Below, piece by piece: positions 4,888-7,171 of a stretch of DNA of 7,171 nucleotides (positions are counted from its first letter, which is position 1; every line of letters begins with the position of its first letter). The notes under the pieces were generated by a model. That model saw only the letters and a program-made list of their open reading frames with translations. It searched no databases and was not told the origin of the DNA. The stretch is from Candidatus Desantisiibacteriota bacterium (GTDB lineage: Bacteria; UBA9089; CG2-30-40-21), in the NCBI GenBank assembly GCA_016208205.1, contig JACQYP010000144.1:1-7171 (forward strand), given 5' to 3'. Made by a program: the position numbers and the translations under genes.

Positions 4888-6057
4888 TCACCAGTTCAAT
4901 ATCCTGTCTATTGCTTGCTGCATCCTTTGCTTATCAACCGTTAAAGCCATACGAAAATATCCTTCCCCATAATCTCCAAAGCCATTACCAGGGGTGGTAA
5001 CTATCTTCAGCTCTCTTAAAAGCCGCATGGTCATTTCCTCAGAGGTATAGCCGGATGGTGTAGTTATCCAGACATAAAAGGTTGCCAGTGGATTGTACAC
5101 ATCCCAGCCAGCCCTCGTCAGCCCATTTACCAGAACATCCCGTCTTTCCTGGTACACACCTCTCATTTTTTCCACACAGTCTTGAGAAGCGGAAAGGGCT
5201 GTAACCCCAGCCATCTGGACAGCCTCAAAAGCACCGGAATCAAGGTTGCTTTTGACCTTTAAGAGACCTGAGATCAAGTCTTTATTCCCAATTGCAAACC
5301 CTATTCGCCAGCCGGTCATCTGATATGTTTTTGATAATGAAAAAAATTCCATGCCAATATCCCTTGCCCCCGACACCTCAAGAAAGCTATGAGGGACATT
5401 ATTATCGTAATACATCTCTGAATAAGCCATATCCTGGCAGACAATAATATTGTGTTTACCAGCAAAATCTACTACTTGCTTAAAAAACTCAAGGTTGCAT
5501 GTTGCCCCGGTTGGATTATTTGGATAGTTTAAGAACATCAACCTTGCTTGCTTAAGTATGTCTTGAGGAATATCCTCAAGTACAGGCAGAAAGTTATTTT
5601 CTTTTAAGAGCGGCATTGGATACGGGATTCCTCCTGCAAGGATAGTTGCTGCCTGATACACGGGATAACCCGGTGAAGGCACCAATACCACATCACCCGG
5701 ATCAATAAAGGCAAATGGGGTATGTCCAATGCCCTCCTTGGAACCAATAAGGGAAATAATTTCATTTTCTGGATTCAATCCTATACCAAACCGTGCGTTA
5801 CACCAATTTGCCGCTGCCTGTCTGAAATCAAGACAACCGTTTGAGGATGGATAACGATGCGTAGCCACATCCCTTATCGCCCGACTCATTGCATCAACAA
5901 TATGGTTTGGCGTAGGGATATCCGGGTCACCAATACTCAAGTCTATCAAATCCGCACCCATTGCCCTTTCCTCTTGTTTGAGCCGGTCTATCCTGACAAA
6001 AAGATATGGCGGTAAACTGGTCAATCCTTTAGAATATTTTACTTCTCGAGCAAACAT
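4888..6057 (-). CDS. dapL: LL-diaminopimelate aminotransferase (class I/II PLP enzyme)
   Basis: DapL converts tetrahydrodipicolinate directly to LL-2,6-diaminopimelate with glutamate as amino donor, a short route to lysine and peptidoglycan diaminopimelate. The 389-residue protein has the fold-type I landmarks: LIDLSIGDPDIPTP (37-50), HRYPSSNG (67-74), LIGSKEGIGH (103-112), LNYPNNPTGA with the PLP-contacting Asn (176-185), Asp209 and Tyr212 in CQDMAYSEMYY, the Schiff-base Lys243 in SLSKTYQMTGWRIGF, and the substrate carboxylate Arg369 in GYFRMALTV. The overall pattern, including TPGNGFGDYGEGYFR, is that of Aquifex/Methanothermobacter-type DapL; the substrate is inferred, and other aminotransferases of this class cannot be fully excluded. 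The ATG has AAAGGAGG 10 nt upstream. It follows the flippase-like gene by 40 bp, probably in one operon, and has TAATCGG-type repeats on both sides. Confidence 0.88.
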   Translation of the reverse strand: MFAREVKYSKGLTSLPPYLFVRIDRLKQEERAMGADLIDLSIGDPDIPTPNHIVDAMSRAIRDVATHRYPSSNGCLDFRQAAANWCNARFGIGLNPENEIISLIGSKEGIGHTPFAFIDPGDVVLVPSPGYPVYQAATILAGGIPYPMPLLKENNFLPVLEDIPQDILKQARLMFLNYPNNPTGATCNLEFFKQVVDFAGKHNIIVCQDMAYSEMYYDNNVPHSFLEVSGARDIGMEFFSLSKTYQMTGWRIGFAIGNKDLISGLLKVKSNLDSGAFEAVQMAGVTALSASQDCVEKMRGVYQERRDVLVNGLTRAGWDVYNPLATFYVWITTPSGYTSEEMTMRLLRELKIVTTPGNGFGDYGEGYFRMALTVDKQRMQQAIDRILNW

Positions 6058-6074
6058 TTTCGAGTAACCTCCTT

Positions 6075-6107
6075 TAATCGGTTATCAGTAATCAGTATTA
6101 CCGATTA
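6075..6107. repeat. Short TAATCGG-type palindrome overlapping the end of the flippase gene
   Basis: TAATCGGT (6075-6082) and ACCGATTA (6100-6107) are exact reverse complements. The left part continues with TTATCAG and TAATCAG units. The first 15 bases, TAATCGGTTATCAGT, are identical to 4794-4808 in the same orientation. The element supplies the stop codon (6098-6100) and last residues of the flippase-like gene and ends right next to the Shine-Dalgarno of dapL. Confidence 0.8.
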
Positions 6108-7072
6108 TCCTGTATCTCTCCAAACGATATTTGTTCCTTGCAAAGACATATCCATCCAATAAAAATTGGGACAATAAGACCGATAATATGAAGAATTATA
6201 GAAAAGGTAATCCCAATATTTCTGTCTATATTAAATACAGATAATCCAAGTACGGTAAAATACTGAAATGTTCCCACAGCACCAGGTGCAGCAGGAATAG
6301 CAATCCCAATAGCAATCACGATGAGCACAAATAATGCGACAAGGAATGAAAATTGATCAAGATGACATGCATAAAACATAAAATAAAAGCTGATGGCTGA
6401 AATAGTCCACAGGATTATAGAATATAACAGGATAAAAAACACATCCCAGCCATTTTTAAGAACATCAAGCCCGGAGATAAAGGAATGGGCATATCCTGTT
6501 ATGGCTGTTCCTGCTTTCTTTGGCAGATAAGAGCACAAAAAATTAACAATCTTCAGTGTCGTTTGACTCCAAACCCTGACAGAAATTAGTATCCCGGCAG
6601 CTATAACATAAACTACTGCAAACAGATATCCGATTTTCCGAACCTCTTCAGGGAATGGATAAAGGATCAATGTGATTACAAACAGGAAAAGCAAGGAAAA
6701 ACCATCAAATATCCTTTCCAGAACAATCGTGGCAAAAGACATGCTTTTACTTATATTCTCCTTTTTGCCAATGCAGTATGCCCTGACCAACTCTCCTATT
6801 CGGGCAGGAAGAATATTGTTAGCCATAAATCCAATCATTGTTGCAGAAAATAGGGATGAAAACGGTATAGGCTTTATATGCCTGAAAAAGTACCTCCATC
6901 TCCATGCCCGAACAACATAGGTAAGGATGGAAAAGAATATAACCGGAAAGACATAAATATAGTTTATCTCTCCAAATGCCTTTAATACCTTTTCAATCTC
7001 TATACTTTTAAGGGCAAAATACAGGAAGACAGCACTTATTCCTATTCCTATCCAGAACTTTTTGTTTCTCAT
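6098..7072 (-). CDS. Flippase-like integral membrane protein (LPG synthase TM / UPF0104 family)
   Basis: This polytopic inner-membrane protein of about 324 residues has some eight hydrophobic helices and matches PF03706. Family marks, numbered from a GTG start at 7081, are RAWRWRYFF (58-66), the loop MANNILPARIGELVRAY (86-102), LERIFDG (121-127) and IPAAPGAVGTFQYF (262-275). Members include the flippase half of MprF and many proteins near lipid, isoprenoid or polysaccharide genes; the true substrate is unknown in most cases. The ATG at 7072 is preferred because AAAGG lies 8 nt upstream; the GTG at 7081 would overlap this site, so starting there would add three residues but lack a good Shine-Dalgarno. 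The start lies inside the reading frame of the upstream Fe-S gene, which suggests coupling. The last residues (DNR) and the stop are encoded by a palindromic repeat. dapL follows 40 bp later. Confidence 0.87.
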   Translation of the reverse strand: MRNKKFWIGIGISAVFLYFALKSIEIEKVLKAFGEINYIYVFPVIFFSILTYVVRAWRWRYFFRHIKPIPFSSLFSATMIGFMANNILPARIGELVRAYCIGKKENISKSMSFATIVLERIFDGFSLLFLFVITLILYPFPEEVRKIGYLFAVVYVIAAGILISVRVWSQTTLKIVNFLCSYLPKKAGTAITGYAHSFISGLDVLKNGWDVFFILLYSIILWTISAISFYFMFYACHLDQFSFLVALFVLIVIAIGIAIPAAPGAVGTFQYFTVLGLSVFNIDRNIGITFSIILHIIGLIVPIFIGWICLCKEQISFGEIQDNR

Positions 7073-7171
7073 CTTTTTCACCTTTCTTCTGTCTTCTTTG
7101 TGCCTCAGTGCCTATCTGTACATTCCTGCAAGTACCAATACAATCCATACACATCACACAATCGCTGGAGA
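7008..7171 (-). CDS. C-terminal end of a 4Fe-4S (ferredoxin-type) protein, partial
   Basis: A minus-strand frame enters from the right edge and stays open for 53 codons to TAA at 7010-7008. Its first residues read SSDCVMCMDCIGTCRN, a complete C-x2-C-x2-C-x3-C ligand set for a [4Fe-4S] cluster; the usual Pro after the last Cys is replaced by Arg. The rest of the tail (QIGTEAQRRQKKGEKDEK and so on) is low-complexity and basic, overlaps the flippase gene by about 65 bp, and runs through a purine-rich repeat-like stretch at about 7082-7113. The original C-terminus may therefore have been replaced by repeat and read-through sequence. The rest of the protein lies outside, so whether it is a ferredoxin, a polyferredoxin of NapH type or an oxidoreductase subunit cannot be told. 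Confidence 0.5.
   Translation of the reverse strand, partial: SSDCVMCMDCIGTCRNVQIGTEAQRRQKKGEKDEKQKVLDRNRNKCCLPVFCP
7082..7113. repeat. Purine-rich stretch with 8-bp periodicity upstream of the flippase gene
   Basis: On the minus strand the stretch begins GGCACTGA, GGCACAAA and continues with GAAGACA- and GAAGAAA-type words up to the ribosome-binding site. It resembles dispersed intergenic sequence (GGCAC...GGCACAAAGA words) more than protein-coding DNA, yet lies inside the open Fe-S frame. The periodicity is visible, but no inverted arm is seen. Confidence 0.4.

Overview
The window looks like ordinary chromosome from an AT-rich diderm bacterium. An outer-membrane beta-barrel candidate and a GspG-type pseudopilin point to two membranes. 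SpoVG, DapL and the MEP-pathway enzyme IspE occur together. These traits fit several uncultured candidate phyla (Omnitrophota- or Desantisbacteria-like) as well as other groups; the placement is inference from gene content only. No rRNA, tRNA, CRISPR array, transposase or phage gene was seen, and no intrinsic terminator with a U-tract.

Right part (about 4888-7171, minus strand, read right to left): the 3' end of a gene with a ferredoxin-type cysteine motif, a flippase-like membrane protein (LPG synthase/UPF0104 family), then dapL (LL-diaminopimelate aminotransferase). Centre: a lone plus-strand gspG with its own sigma70-like promoter and a leader of about 120 nt, converging on dapL. Left part (4112 to 1, minus strand): a second good sigma70-like promoter, divergent from the gspG promoter, precedes a BFN-domain protein, an outer-membrane beta-barrel protein, an FtsB/DivIC-type division protein, ispE (4-bp overlap), a higBA toxin-antitoxin pair, and the first 21 codons of spoVG at the window edge. 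ispE followed by spoVG is a familiar neighbourhood in Firmicutes; here the higBA pair lies between them. The toxin higB carries an in-frame amber stop at codon 35 where the family usually has Trp, while higA is intact.

The least explained signal lies between the genes. Most longer intergenic gaps hold inverted repeats, and three sequence families (TAATCGG-like, TAGGCTG-like, TCAGGTT-like) share one architecture: arms made of degenerate units of 7-8 bp, facing each other as a palindrome. One copy supplies the last codons and the stop of the flippase gene, and copies of one family lie on both sides of dapL. A different, perfect 12-bp palindrome touches the stop codon of the beta-barrel gene.
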